DNA of 64,000 nt, taken from contig NW_019776068.1 in assembly GCF_001039355.2 (NCBI RefSeq), positions 398,072 through 462,071 of the forward strand. The letters run 5' to 3'. Positions 38,001 to 45,800 of this stretch are shown piece by piece. The notes under the pieces were generated by a model. The model did not search any database. It was not told where the DNA came from and was given only the letters and a program-made list of their open reading frames with translations. Each line of letters begins with the position of its first letter. Position 1 is the stretch's first letter. The stretch is from Lingula anatina (lineage: Eukaryota > Brachiopoda > Lingulata > Lingulida > Lingulidae). Both the position numbers and the translations under genes were made by a program.

Positions 38001-41000
38001 CACAACCCCCAGAGGAAGAAGAACTATCTACACACTCAGATGAGGTACATTAATCCTTTTTGAAATATTTAAAACCTGTTAAGGTATTATTAATTGACCA
38101 AGGTACACAGGATCATTGCTGTAGAGTGTAGAGAAAAGTCAACTCTGGACATTGGGGCATAATTAATTTAAATACACTGCCATTATTTCTTTGTCATCAG
38201 GAATTGTCAGAAGTGGTACAAAATGAGACAGAAGTGGCCGTCCAGGCAGATGAGGTACATGTCATTTTAAGATGAGATGGTGCAGTATCAAAAATGTAGA
38301 TTATTTCATCTATGATGCAGATGATTTTTATCAATTATGAAGATTTTTTTCTATAATGTAATGACACATCTTCAGATCAAGTTTTGAATACTGATTTAGT
38401 CCATGGTATAAGGTTGTGTGAAAAGGACTAAAAAATATCTGTGTCTTACTTAGTATGAAGGTAGGAATAATCTTACAAAACTAATAATAAATAATATGAC
38501 AGCATGAGTGGTAGGTGGATAAGTTATGTAATCATATTTCAAAGGTTTTTGTAGAGTTATAGGAAGTTTGGGCAAGGTAGATCCACATAGTTCAAAATTT
38601 AGAAGAGTTGTGATAATGTACTGGTGCAGGGATAGGGATCATTTTCTGTCTGAATTCAGAAGGGTTGTGATGTTTTCTGGTGTGTATGTTTTAGATGTTT
38701 GAACAGGTAGCTATTAATCCTCATTGTACAACAAGCAAAGGAGAAGTGAATAGGTAAAGTTAAGGTTGTATTGATTCTGTTAAGGTTTTGATGAAGTAGT
38801 TATGACACAGATCAGTGCATGAGGATGGGGCATTTGGAGATTTGATGTAATATAATCTAACCAGTTTGTTTTATTGCAGTTGGACATGATAAGTAATAGA
38901 TACAGTGTTGTATGAGGAGAGGTGATCCAGAATCTCTTAAAATTCCAGGAAATGGGCAGTGATTTGTAACTCAATGTTTCTTTTTGTCGTGAAATTGATG
39001 CAAAGGTATCGGATACACACAAAAGTCTAATACAAGCATGTACTGAATTTGATCAAAAATTTAATGACTTTGGCATTAACAAGACATGAATGATGAGTCA
39101 TAAAAATATTTATATAATAGATGTCAAATGTTTTCACAGTGTGAACAGTTGCCTTAACAAGACATGAATGATGAGTCATAAAAATATTTATATAATAGAT
39201 GTCAAATGTTTTCACAGTGTGAACAGTTGCCTTCACCTCCAGAGGAAGAAGACCTGTCACCACATTCAGATCAGGTATTGGTTATTATTTTTTTTCAGTT
39301 ATAATTTTTTAAAACTTTTTTTTGTCTCTTAAAACAATATTGCCCTGTGGCAATTTCTGATAAATGCACAGAGTATGTTCCAGACCATGTAACTCACCCT
39401 TCATTATTCCCTTTTGTTATCAGGAATTACCAGAGCCACCAGCACCCGAGGCAGAGGTGCCTGTCCACGCAGATGAGGTATATAAATGTTGGTGGATTTG
39501 AAAGATGTGTACATCTTCATTAGATATACACTGGTGTGGTGATGTAGCTAACATTGTGTTACTGTCCACGCAGATGAGGTATATAAATGTTGGTGGATTT
39601 GAAAGATGTGTAATCTTCATTAGATGTACAATGGTGTGGTGATGTAACTAACACTTTGAATTTGTTATCAGGAGATGGTGTAGAGAGAGAAGATGCATTG
39701 GTTCTGCCATTTTGTGCAAGGGGACTAAATATGCTAATAATGGAATTATGATAGCAATCATTGCTCAGCTTTTGTCTTTGTTTTTCAGGAGCCTTCACAG
39801 AATGATAATCATGACTAAAATTGATCAGTATAGCCTTTGAATTGACTAATCTCTTCATTGTCATGTTGTCTGGTATTTGTGGTATTGTGCAAAGTCTATT
39901 CATTGTGTCTTAAGGAGTATATCCTTTCACAGGGTTGAAATATAAGGTGTTTAGAACAGTTATTTTACTAACAAGACCGAGTTAATTCAGTCAGTAATAC
40001 AGGGGATGGTATTCCTGGGTAAAAAAGTAACAAGGAGACAACTGCCAGGTTTGCCTTCCCAAAAGTTAAATGGTAATACTACTAGATCTAGCAGGAATGA
40101 AGAACCTACTGTTAATCCTTGGTGGCAAGTAGAGCAAGAACATAATTGATATGGTATATTGAATTACTGTCCACTCATATGTGGCAATTTTACTCAGAAT
40201 TTATAATCACACAATTCAAAGTATCACATTAATCATTCGGCCATTCCTTTGAAAGCAAGTGCAATGTCGTCTGTGTTCATGACATTTGGTTGATGCAAAC
40301 ATTTACATTGTCCCAGAGTGTCAGAGAACTTTTTTTAAACTCATAAGTGATTCTCCAAGTTGTTCTCTTCCAGCAGGAGGTAGCTGAGGAGGTGGCAGAA
40401 AAGACACCTTCTGTCCACTCAGAACAGGAGGAACAGGTACTAGCAGTGAGGATAATGCTCATTCTATACGGTCTCATTTTATGTGTATCTCATATATATT
40501 TTCATACTGTACTATGAGAAATTGGTTCCAATTACTATTTGGATCAAAAGACTGGTTCTGTTGTAACAAATGCATGCAAACACAATATATAAATTTTACC
40601 TTAATTTATTTTCATCTTGAGTGCCCAGCTTTAGTTATAGGAATGATTCTTGCCTTTGTAGAAACAGTTATCTTCTGACAGTCAGTCAGAGAAGGAACCC
40701 TCAGTACATTCTGACAAGGTAAAAAGTCCAAAGGCTTGCTGATGCATGGGCCAGGCATATTTTAACTAAATGCCACTAACAATGGTCAGAGATACTGGCA
40801 TAATGATATTATTTTTTTGTTTTGTTTTAGCCATTGGTCAGGGAATATCAAGTTACATTATTTAACAGCATGTATTCTGATGAAAGATTGATTGTTTGTA
40901 TTTTTTGTGGTCTTTAATTTGGGTAACAGTTCAGATTAACATGTTATTTATTGTTTTTGTTATTTATATAGAATTGATTTTTTTGGCATTCATAGACTAA

Positions 41001-43910
41001 TATTTGGATGCATTTAAGCATGTCTAAGATAAGGCCATATGTGTTTATATGTCAAGTATGTTTGGAAGCTAACCTTAAACCAGGGTCACATAAGAAAGCA
41101 TGTATACAATTGGAATAGGAATATAGGAAGGGATTTTACACTATATGTTACAGGAAGGGATTTTACACTATATGTTATATATATTTAGACAATAATACCA
41201 GACATATGCAGTCAAAATAATATATGCTGATGCTTTCTGCTGAATGTTTTGCTACGAAGCATTTTGAAATAATGATGTCGCTTACTAATGTCTGGTTTTG
41301 TACTCCGATATATCAGCCAGCTAATCAACATGTTACAATTTGTTTCAGATCTTGATCATAGACTGCATGTGCTTTATATATACGTTTTTGTAGCATTTTC
41401 ATTGTTTTGTCATTTTGATAATGATGAGTTTACTTAATGGGTATGAACCAATCATTACACGTCTTTTCTTTCAGGTGCACAAAAAAAAAAAAAAAACGTA
41501 ATGAAAGTTTTACAAATAGATTTAATGCAAATTTGTTCCTGTTATTTTAATCTGTTTGACAAAAGTGATATAAAAGCATTTTCAGAAGTAACTGTGTAAA
41601 TGTATGAGATGTTTTACATTTGGCCTTGACTTTCCACCACTAGGTGTCGCCAGAGCCTGAGCCAGAGCCAGTAGAGGTGGTCCAGGATGAGGTGAGATAG
41701 CCACTGTGTGCTGTGTCTCTCTAGCTGACACTGCTTATCACTAACAGCATCTTCTACAGCTTTTTATTTTTCACAGTGAAGATATGAATACAATTTTATG
41801 AAATTTGCAAATTGCTGTGTGGTTGTTTTCATCTTTCTGTGACTTAAAAGATCCAAAGGGGGGATATGAAAATATTAACACCACAAATGAATTTCAGTGG
41901 TGTGAACTTTGTGTGGAGTTTTCTTTGCTTGGGGTTGTTTACCCATGCTCAGCTTTTCAGAGTGCTCATAGAAATAAAATTTACAGGGTCATTTTAACAT
42001 CTATGGTTTTAAGTTATGCATTTAGGCATACAAAACAAGATAACTACCTGGTTTTATGATAATTTTAACTCGATATTTGTTAAATTATTTAAACCTACAT
42101 GTCATTGGTTTAAACAGTTTACAGTTGTACTTGTCAACAAACTTCGGCTTGCAGCTGCTTACTGCTCTGCTCTGTGCACTATGTATTGAAAAATGTAACA
42201 GTTTTAATTGGCCAAAAACATTTCCTCAGCAGGAAGAGCAGAAACAAGAAGAGCCAGAACCTGAGCTAACCAATGGCCATGATAAGGTGAAAAAATGACC
42301 GATATATTCACATTGTTTTTATCTTGACTTTATGAAGATCATTTCCTCTCAAAAATCCATAACCTGTGAGTGTCATATGCATTGGTCCTAATTTCAAATG
42401 TAAAAGTCAAGTGTGGTGTTGTCTCAGAACTTTTGCTTTGATTAATCTCAAGTATTTCTTCACTGTAAAAAGTTAGTGGAAGAAATATCAGCCAATACAA
42501 GTTGCAGTTGGTTGCTGTGCTGTGTGCTTTAACATTTATGCAAAGTTGTCACAATTTCAGGAAGAGGAGGAACCACCAGCTGCTGCTGTGGAGGTGAGAC
42601 CAGTGCTGACATCTATGCCTGAGTTTGTCCTTTGCATGCTTCATTTTTTTTTCTTTTACGCCTCAAGTTACCATTTTAGGCATTCAAACATGCAAGTTAC
42701 TAATTATGAGTAAATATTTTGAGATGTGGAAAGGAAAGATTCCCCCCAAGCCATGTTCATTATTAAAATGATACCTTGGAAATTTCAAATTACTCTGAAT
42801 ATTAATTTTCCCATTTTTTTCCTGTCATTTATTTGAGACTAAGTTTTTATTTTGGCTTTCACTTCACCAAGCAGCTTTATTCCCTGTCCAACTGCACTGA
42901 TATATAGAAGTTTATGCACACACATTTTGTATCCTTTCACATCACAGTCGCAAGGCTCTCATTAAAGCATTTCAGCAAATGCTCAATCATGTTCACATTG
43001 CACATGGCACCAGTGCGGAATCAGAAATCCAAAACTGCTGTAATTAGTAGAACACATTTAATGCAAGAAGTCCTGCATGTATGAGTTGGCAGGGAAACTA
43101 ACATCATTTACATTTGTTGATTTATTATGTATTAACCTTTTTGTTCCACCAGATGGCAGCAGGAGGTGGTGCATGAATATGTACTCAGGAGTACAGAGAT
43201 GGCCTAGGGATACATACTTATTCTGGGCATGCGTTACCATGTTTCAGCTCTTGGCTATTGCCCATTGTGTTTTTACCCTGAGTCATAGGTTGAGGGTGTC
43301 ATGATCATTTTCAGTTCTAACATCTCTTGCATGAAATTACTTCAAATGATGAGATGAAAACTGTGGTATATAAGATTTCAGCCTATTACCGGATGGGACG
43401 CCAAGGATAAAAACTGCATCTCTGCGATAAAGGTTTTGGAATTCATATGGTGAACTTTAGTGTTATAAGATTCCAACTGCATGAAGGTGAAGTATGGTTA
43501 TGTGGGCAATGTAGCAGCATTCTGACTGATTGGTAACCGCATGCTGAAGGGAATGCTGCTTTGCTGTTTAACATGATATGACTCTTTCTCCTCCCTCATT
43601 CTAGGAGCCACAAAGGGACCCTACTCCACCACCACCACCCCCTGCTGAACCCGAGCCAGAGCCAGAGCCAGAGCCAGCCCCTGTTGTGGAGCCACCACCT
43701 CCTGAGCCTGTACATGTAGAGGAACCAGCTCCTGTCAAAGCGGCAGCCCCCCAGCCCCCAGCCCCCTCTCCTCAGGCCAACGGGGACACTCTGAACTTAC
43801 CCATGTCTGCCAAGGAAATGAGGGAAATGCTGAAAAAACGCAAAAAGGCTGATCCCAAGTCACAGCATGTACCATTCCAGAAGAAAAATGAGATGTTCCA
43901 AAGATTGTGA
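7529..43910 (+). CDS. NHERF1: NHERF/EBP50-like scaffold gene: one PDZ domain, long acidic microexon linker, C-terminal ezrin-binding tail
   Basis: NHERF proteins hold PDZ ligands of membrane transporters under the apical membrane and bind ezrin/radixin/moesin through their C-terminus. Exons seen: 7529-7910, 16371-16456, 17672-17740, 23480-23599, 25884-25946, 27881-27943, 28903-28962, 29396-29533, the duplicate set (31612, 33617, 34641, 35116), then 36129-36197, 36547-36606, 36848-36913, 37148-37213, 37988-38044, 38201-38254, 39218-39274, 39424-39477, 40374-40436, 40662-40718, 41644-41691, 42230-42286, 42561-42593 and 43605-43910. All join in frame. Without the probably artefactual duplicate set the protein is about 675 residues, much longer than vertebrate NHERF1 (about 360), and it has one PDZ domain instead of two. 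The linker is acidic and rich in Pro, Glu and Ser. Exons in the long introns 17741-23479 and 23600-25883 may have been missed. Confidence 0.85.
10304..10445. repeat. Inverted repeat with perfect 13-base ends
   Basis: TACCCTCTACCAG near 10305 is answered by CTGGTAGAGGGTA near 10430. The sequence between includes AACTGACTGG and GTCAGTC...AACTGGCTGG, so more of it may fold. It may be a small MITE; target duplications were not recognised. Confidence 0.4.
14145..14204. repeat. Near-perfect 21-bp hairpin
   Basis: The left arm TCAGAGTAGCCTGTAATTTTT pairs with the right arm ending ATTACAGGCTATTCTGA with one mismatch, around a loop of about 17 bases. It lies in intron 1. It may be a foldback element remnant or a small-RNA precursor; the sequence alone does not decide. 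Confidence 0.6.
16371..16456 (+). CDS. NHERF1: NHERF-like exon 2
   Basis: The acceptor TTCTTGTAG ends at 16370. The exon completes the split codon G|AG (Glu) and encodes [20 protein letters not shown] and AETSHTVE up to donor GTTTGT. From here on every exon is phase 0 at both ends. The composition is a disordered, Gly/Thr/Ala-rich spacer after the PDZ domain. Confidence 0.8.
17081..17122. repeat. (AC)21 microsatellite followed by a C12 run
   Basis: Uninterrupted AC dinucleotides from 17081 to 17122; a run of 12 C follows at 17139-17150. Intronic. Confidence 0.95.
17672..17740 (+). CDS. NHERF1: NHERF-like exon 3, acidic
   Basis: 23 codons, [20 protein letters not shown] then PEE, between TTGCAG and GTAAAA. 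Strongly acidic and phase 0. Confidence 0.75.
18149..18760. repeat. 305-bp direct duplication around a single N (probable assembly overlap)
   Basis: 18149-18453 and 18455-18760 are the same sequence except for one extra T in a T-run, separated only by an N at 18454. The last bases of copy 1 (TTTTTCCATA) equal the last bases of copy 2, as expected when two overlapping contig ends are joined without merging. Entirely intronic. Confidence 0.85.
21642..21657. repeat. G16 homopolymer
   Basis: Sixteen consecutive G in intron 3 of the NHERF-like gene; the length is likely unreliable in any assembly. Confidence 0.9.
23398..23420. repeat. (ATG)n trinucleotide repeat
   Basis: About seven ATG/GAT units about 60 bases upstream of the exon 4 acceptor. 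Confidence 0.85.
23480..23599 (+). CDS. NHERF1: NHERF-like exon 4, Pro-Glu repeat, tandem acceptor
   Basis: 40 codons with EP dipeptide runs ([15 protein letters not shown]), between TACAG and GTGAGA. The acceptor is CAGCAG, so splicing may start at 23480 (adding Gln) or 23483. Confidence 0.8.
25480..25600. repeat. Decayed copy of the SINE-like repeat
   Basis: Contains AGATCACCACCAAATTCTTA, TATCCTGAAAATTTTTAT and TCTGTAACTTTTTGAG in the same order and spacing as the copy near 4500-4600. It lies in an intron of the NHERF-like gene. The copy at 31210-31360 is its duplicate within the 5.7-kb duplicated segment. Confidence 0.5.
25884..25946 (+). CDS. NHERF1: NHERF-like linker exon PVQNG, first copy
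   Basis: 21 codons, [20 protein letters not shown] then E, between TTGTAG and GTGAGA. The same exon recurs at 31612-31674 with synonymous change only; the second is probably a duplicate assembly of this one. Confidence 0.7.
27881..27943 (+). CDS. NHERF1: NHERF-like linker exon SEPHHH, first copy
   Basis: 21 codons, [20 protein letters not shown] then Q, between TTTCAG and GTAAAA. Its counterpart at 33617-33679 differs by one residue (THTSSEQ against THTGSEQ). Confidence 0.7.
28903..28962 (+). CDS. NHERF1: NHERF-like linker exon with KEPSIQSEQ, first copy
   Basis: 20 codons, [20 protein letters not shown], between TTTACAG and GTATTT. The counterpart at 34641-34700 is identical in protein. 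It carries one KEPS(I/V)xS motif. Confidence 0.7.
29043..29084. repeat. (TTTA)n microsatellite
   Basis: About ten TTTA units, against about four at the corresponding place in the second copy (34788-34804). Confidence 0.9.
29396..29533 (+). CDS. NHERF1: NHERF-like linker exon with KEPSVHSD repeats, first copy
   Basis: 46 codons containing four tandem variants of [10 protein letters not shown] ([30 protein letters not shown]) between TTTCAG and GTACTT. The Ser-Asp and Ser-x-x-Asp/Glu contexts are candidate casein-kinase-2 sites (inference). The counterpart is at 35116-35253. Confidence 0.75.
30416..30455 (+). CDS. NHERF1: NHERF-like poly-proline exon, truncated at an N
   Basis: Begins [13 protein letters not shown] after TTTAAGCAG exactly as at 36129 and is cut by the single N at 30456. 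After the N the sequence is intronic and matches 24711 onward. The intact exon is at 36129-36197, so this is probably a contig end and not a broken gene. Confidence 0.6.
31210..31360. repeat. Duplicate of the decayed SINE-like repeat
   Basis: Same blocks as 25480-25600, with a few substitutions (for example ATCAAAATCTGTCCG against ATTGAAATCTGTCTG). It is part of the second copy of the 5.7-kb segment. Confidence 0.5.
31612..31674 (+). CDS. NHERF1: NHERF-like linker exon PVQNG, second (probably redundant) copy
   Basis: Duplicate of 25884-25946 with the same protein sequence. It lies inside the second copy of the 5.7-kb segment that follows an N. Confidence 0.55.
33617..33679 (+). CDS. NHERF1: NHERF-like linker exon SEPHHH, second (probably redundant) copy
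   Basis: Duplicate of 27881-27943 with one Ser-to-Gly change; splice sites preserved. Confidence 0.55.
34641..34700 (+). CDS. NHERF1: NHERF-like linker exon KEPSIQSEQ, second (probably redundant) copy
   Basis: Duplicate of 28903-28962, identical in protein; splice sites preserved. Confidence 0.55.
35116..35253 (+). CDS. NHERF1: NHERF-like KEPSVHSD exon, second (probably redundant) copy
   Basis: Duplicate of 29396-29533 with a synonymous difference (CCCTCA against CCCTCT). Confidence 0.55.
36129..36197 (+). CDS. NHERF1: NHERF-like poly-proline exon
   Basis: 23 codons, [20 protein letters not shown] then SDQ, between AAGCAG and GTAGAG. The run of eight prolines is a possible profilin or SH3/WW ligand (inference). 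Confidence 0.75.
36547..36606 (+). CDS. NHERF1: NHERF-like linker exon QEEAT
   Basis: 20 codons, [20 protein letters not shown], between TTCCAG and GTACAC. It resembles the next two exons (QEExxEExxEVEPE), suggesting a common origin. Confidence 0.75.
36848..36913 (+). CDS. NHERF1: NHERF-like linker exon QEEMA, unit 1 of a 300-bp tandem duplication
   Basis: 22 codons, [20 protein letters not shown] then EQ, between TTCAAG and GTACCA. An identical exon follows exactly 300 bases later, with flanking introns also duplicated. Confidence 0.75.
37148..37213 (+). CDS. NHERF1: NHERF-like linker exon QEEMA, unit 2 of the tandem duplication
   Basis: Identical to 36848-36913 at every base, while the surrounding intron shows several substitutions and small indels. 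Both units keep good splice sites. Confidence 0.75.
37988..38044 (+). CDS. NHERF1: NHERF-like linker exon CEDVP
   Basis: 19 codons, [19 protein letters not shown], between TTCTTAG and GTACAT. Clearly related to the exon at 39218 ([19 protein letters not shown]). Confidence 0.75.
38201..38254 (+). CDS. NHERF1: NHERF-like linker exon ELSEV
   Basis: 18 codons, [18 protein letters not shown], between TGTCATCAG and GTACAT. Related to 39424-39477 ([18 protein letters not shown]). Confidence 0.75.
39077..39232. repeat. Two tandem 78-bp units across an exon start
   Basis: The unit AACAAGACATGAATGATGAG...TGTGAACAGTTGCCTT occurs twice, and the second ends inside the exon at 39218. The first carries the same acceptor at 39138-39139. 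Confidence 0.85.
39218..39274 (+). CDS. NHERF1: NHERF-like linker exon CEQLP
   Basis: 19 codons between TTCACAG and GTATTG. A 78-base duplication places a copy of its acceptor and first bases at 39131-39154, where splicing would run into TAA after five codons. Confidence 0.75.
39424..39477 (+). CDS. NHERF1: NHERF-like linker exon ELPEP
   Basis: 18 codons between TGTTATCAG and GTATAT. The last 17 bases and the following intron are repeated about 101 bases downstream, giving a tiny decoy CAG|ATGAG|GTATAT at 39572-39584. Confidence 0.75.
39461..39630. repeat. Two tandem units of about 101 bp across an exon end
   Basis: CTGTCCACGCAGATGAGGTA begins both units (39461 and 39562) and is followed by TATAAATGTTGGTGGATTTG and an ATCTTCATTAGAT block in each. 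Confidence 0.8.
39789..39818 (+). CDS. Possible alternative terminal exon of the NHERF-like gene
   Basis: After a good polypyrimidine tract and TTTTTCAG, the phase-0 frame reads EPSQNDNHD and stops (TAA 39816-39818). If used, it would give an isoform without the ezrin-binding tail. It could equally be a chance acceptor; the only support is the splice-like context and the correct phase. Confidence 0.2.
   Translation, partial: EPSQNDNHD
40374..40436 (+). CDS. NHERF1: NHERF-like linker exon QEVAE
   Basis: 21 codons, [20 protein letters not shown] then Q, between TTCCAG and GTACTA. The acceptor is CAGCAG, so the first Gln is optional. It contains another PSVHSE motif. Confidence 0.75.
40662..40718 (+). 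CDS. NHERF1: NHERF-like linker exon with KEPSVHSDK
   Basis: 19 codons, [19 protein letters not shown], between TTTGTAG and GTAAAA. It shares [11 protein letters not shown] with the 29396 exon more than 11 kb away. Confidence 0.75.
41644..41691 (+). CDS. NHERF1: NHERF-like linker exon VSPEPEPEP
   Basis: 16 codons, [16 protein letters not shown], between CACTAG and GTGAGA; a short EP repeat like exon 4 and the last exon. Confidence 0.7.
42230..42286 (+). CDS. NHERF1: NHERF-like linker exon QEEQK
   Basis: 19 codons, [19 protein letters not shown], between CCTCAG and GTGAAA, with a CAGCAG tandem acceptor. Confidence 0.7.
42561..42593 (+). CDS. NHERF1: NHERF-like 11-codon microexon
   Basis: [11 protein letters not shown] between TTTCAG and GTGAGA; at 33 bases it is the smallest exon seen here and is phase 0. 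Confidence 0.65.
43605..43910 (+). CDS. NHERF1: NHERF-like terminal exon with ezrin-binding tail
   Basis: 101 codons and a TGA. The first part is Pro/Glu-rich ([20 protein letters not shown]). The end reads [16 protein letters not shown] then [14 protein letters not shown]. The last residues fit the NHERF ezrin/FERM-binding consensus (aromatic-x-KKNE-hydrophobic-F-x-x-L), like the vertebrate KKNELFSNL ending. The terminal -FQRL could also self-bind the PDZ domain, as described for NHERF1. This tail, with the exon 1 PDZ domain, fixes the family assignment. Confidence 0.9.
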   Translation, partial: EPQRDPTPPPPPPAEPEPEPEPEPAPVVEPPPPEPVHVEEPAPVKAAAPQPPAPSPQANGDTLNLPMSAKEMREMLKKRKKADPKSQHVPFQKKNEMFQRL

Positions 43911-45800
43911 GAGTGAAAAATGTACTTGTAAGAATGCAAACTTTCTGGGGAAGATTGAGAAGAAATCAACTTCATTCAGGACTGTTGGATGATGGAGAAG
44001 TCTGAGGGGACCAAAAAGATTGTTCCAGTGTAGTGGAAACCATCTTTAACAGTCATGGATTTATAGTAGTTTTGATTTACATTGCCTTATTGAAGGAAAC
44101 GACTGGAAGATGTTAAAACTGTCAATATGAAGAACAATTAAGCTTCTGGTTGAAATAATACTGTAACTGTTTTGTTTTGTTCTTTTACATCAAAAACAAT
44201 TTAAGCAGGTTGATTACATTTCTATGCCTACACAGACTGCAAGTTAAATGTGAGCTATCATTCAAAGCCAAGAGATGTTTCACAATGAATAGATAAAACA
44301 ATTAGTTTACATCAAAAACAAAATGGTTACAGTACAGATACTTAAATTAGTATTATTTCTAATGACACACAGTTTTAACGTGTAAAATTGAAAACAGTGT
44401 TATAAGCTTTCATATGTAACTTCACCCAGCTGTGTGCATGGACTGCCTGGTTGTACTTTTAATCACAGTTATCTGGTCACATGATTAAGTAAATCAATGG
44501 CAATATTTTTTGTTATTACAAATATATAATACCATTATATGATCTTGAATTTATACAGATATTGGGTTTCTTCCATAAATGAATATTTCTTTCAATTCTT
44601 AGAATGTGGATTAGGACTAAATGAGAAAATCGTGTGAACTGCCTTGATTGCAAGGCTTAAAGACGTGCATAATATGCATGGGTTATGACTTGGGCACAGT
44701 TTTAAGAAAAATTGTGATAATTACAAAATTAGTAGTATTTGTGTAATCCAGTTTGCAATATGTAATAGATTTGATTGCCAGTATCCATTTGCCAAGTATG
44801 TCAGCTTTGAAAAAAAGATGTGAAAATCTTGCCACCAATTCTGATTCACATTTCAGCTTCTACATACTTTTGGTCATTAGAATTTGGAAAATAATCCAAG
44901 CAGTGGTTTTATAGTGGATAGATCAGTAATTGTACACATTTGATTCTTTCTTTTTCGTTTTGTTTCTTTTTTTTTTTTTTTTTCTTTTTTACCAAAATGT
45001 ATCCGGATAGGTGGTTATAACAGGACAAAAATGAGGTTGTGCATTTATTGGGTATAATTATACACGTTAAGCTTTTTTACAGGAAAAATAACTGTATATA
45101 CATATATTTATGTAATGGTTGCTGCTTGTATAGAAAATCTGGATAAACTGCCAAAAAAGACCGATAGTGAAATGATGCTTGGCATGTTTTAAGATTCGAG
45201 CAGTTGGCTGCTGAAATTTTGCTTTTGTTTTCTATGACAAAAAAAGACATGTTTGCATTGCTTCTTATGATAATGATCTACTTAAACTTTGGTCAATTTC
45301 CCCTCAAGGTAAACCTACTGGGGTTGCCTATATTTCACAAGAGGCATATCAAGGCAAAAGTTTTTAATTGAAATGATGTTGCTCACTCGTCCTTGTATGA
45401 AATCCACCTGTCACTGTCAGATATGCCGACCCTTTACAGGAACACATTTATGTGAAATGTAAATGTTAATGTAAAGTTTAAGGTGTGTCTGTGATAGCTG
45501 TTTGTCTCCCGGCAGAAAAAGTGTTATGGTTTCTGGAAGTAGGTATTTCTGTGACATGCTCTTGTTGTTCTTTTGGTAGGTTTCCCTTTTTTTATGGTAA
45601 AGGAGGGTGCCTTGGGGAACTTCGATGGATTTGTACAATGGAACTCGCTGTAATTTAGTTTGGGAAAGTATTTACATTTTCATAAATATATTATATACAA
45701 ATGGCAGTCTATACTACTAAGTGCATATGAACAAATTCTGTAAATTTGATTCTTATCCAGTAGATATATAAATATATGAATAAAGTGATTATATTATTTT
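43911..45800 (+). other. 3' UTR of the NHERF-like gene
   Basis: About 1.9 kb without a convincing reading frame, rich in A/T runs including a T-run near 44967-44983. It ends near the first good poly(A) signal. Confidence 0.6.
45779..45784 (+). terminator. Poly(A) signal AATAAA of the NHERF-like gene
   Basis: AATAAA in the context ATATGAATAAAGTGATT, followed about 25 bases later by a T/G-rich stretch (GTTGTTTTTATTTC). Cleavage is expected near 45800. Confidence 0.6.

Noticed and set aside
39661-39693. A third TTGTTATCAG acceptor after the ELPEP exon
   Set aside because: It reads E-M-V and then TAG, with no exon-like continuation; it may be a decayed duplicate of the ELPEP acceptor but is not supportable as an exon.
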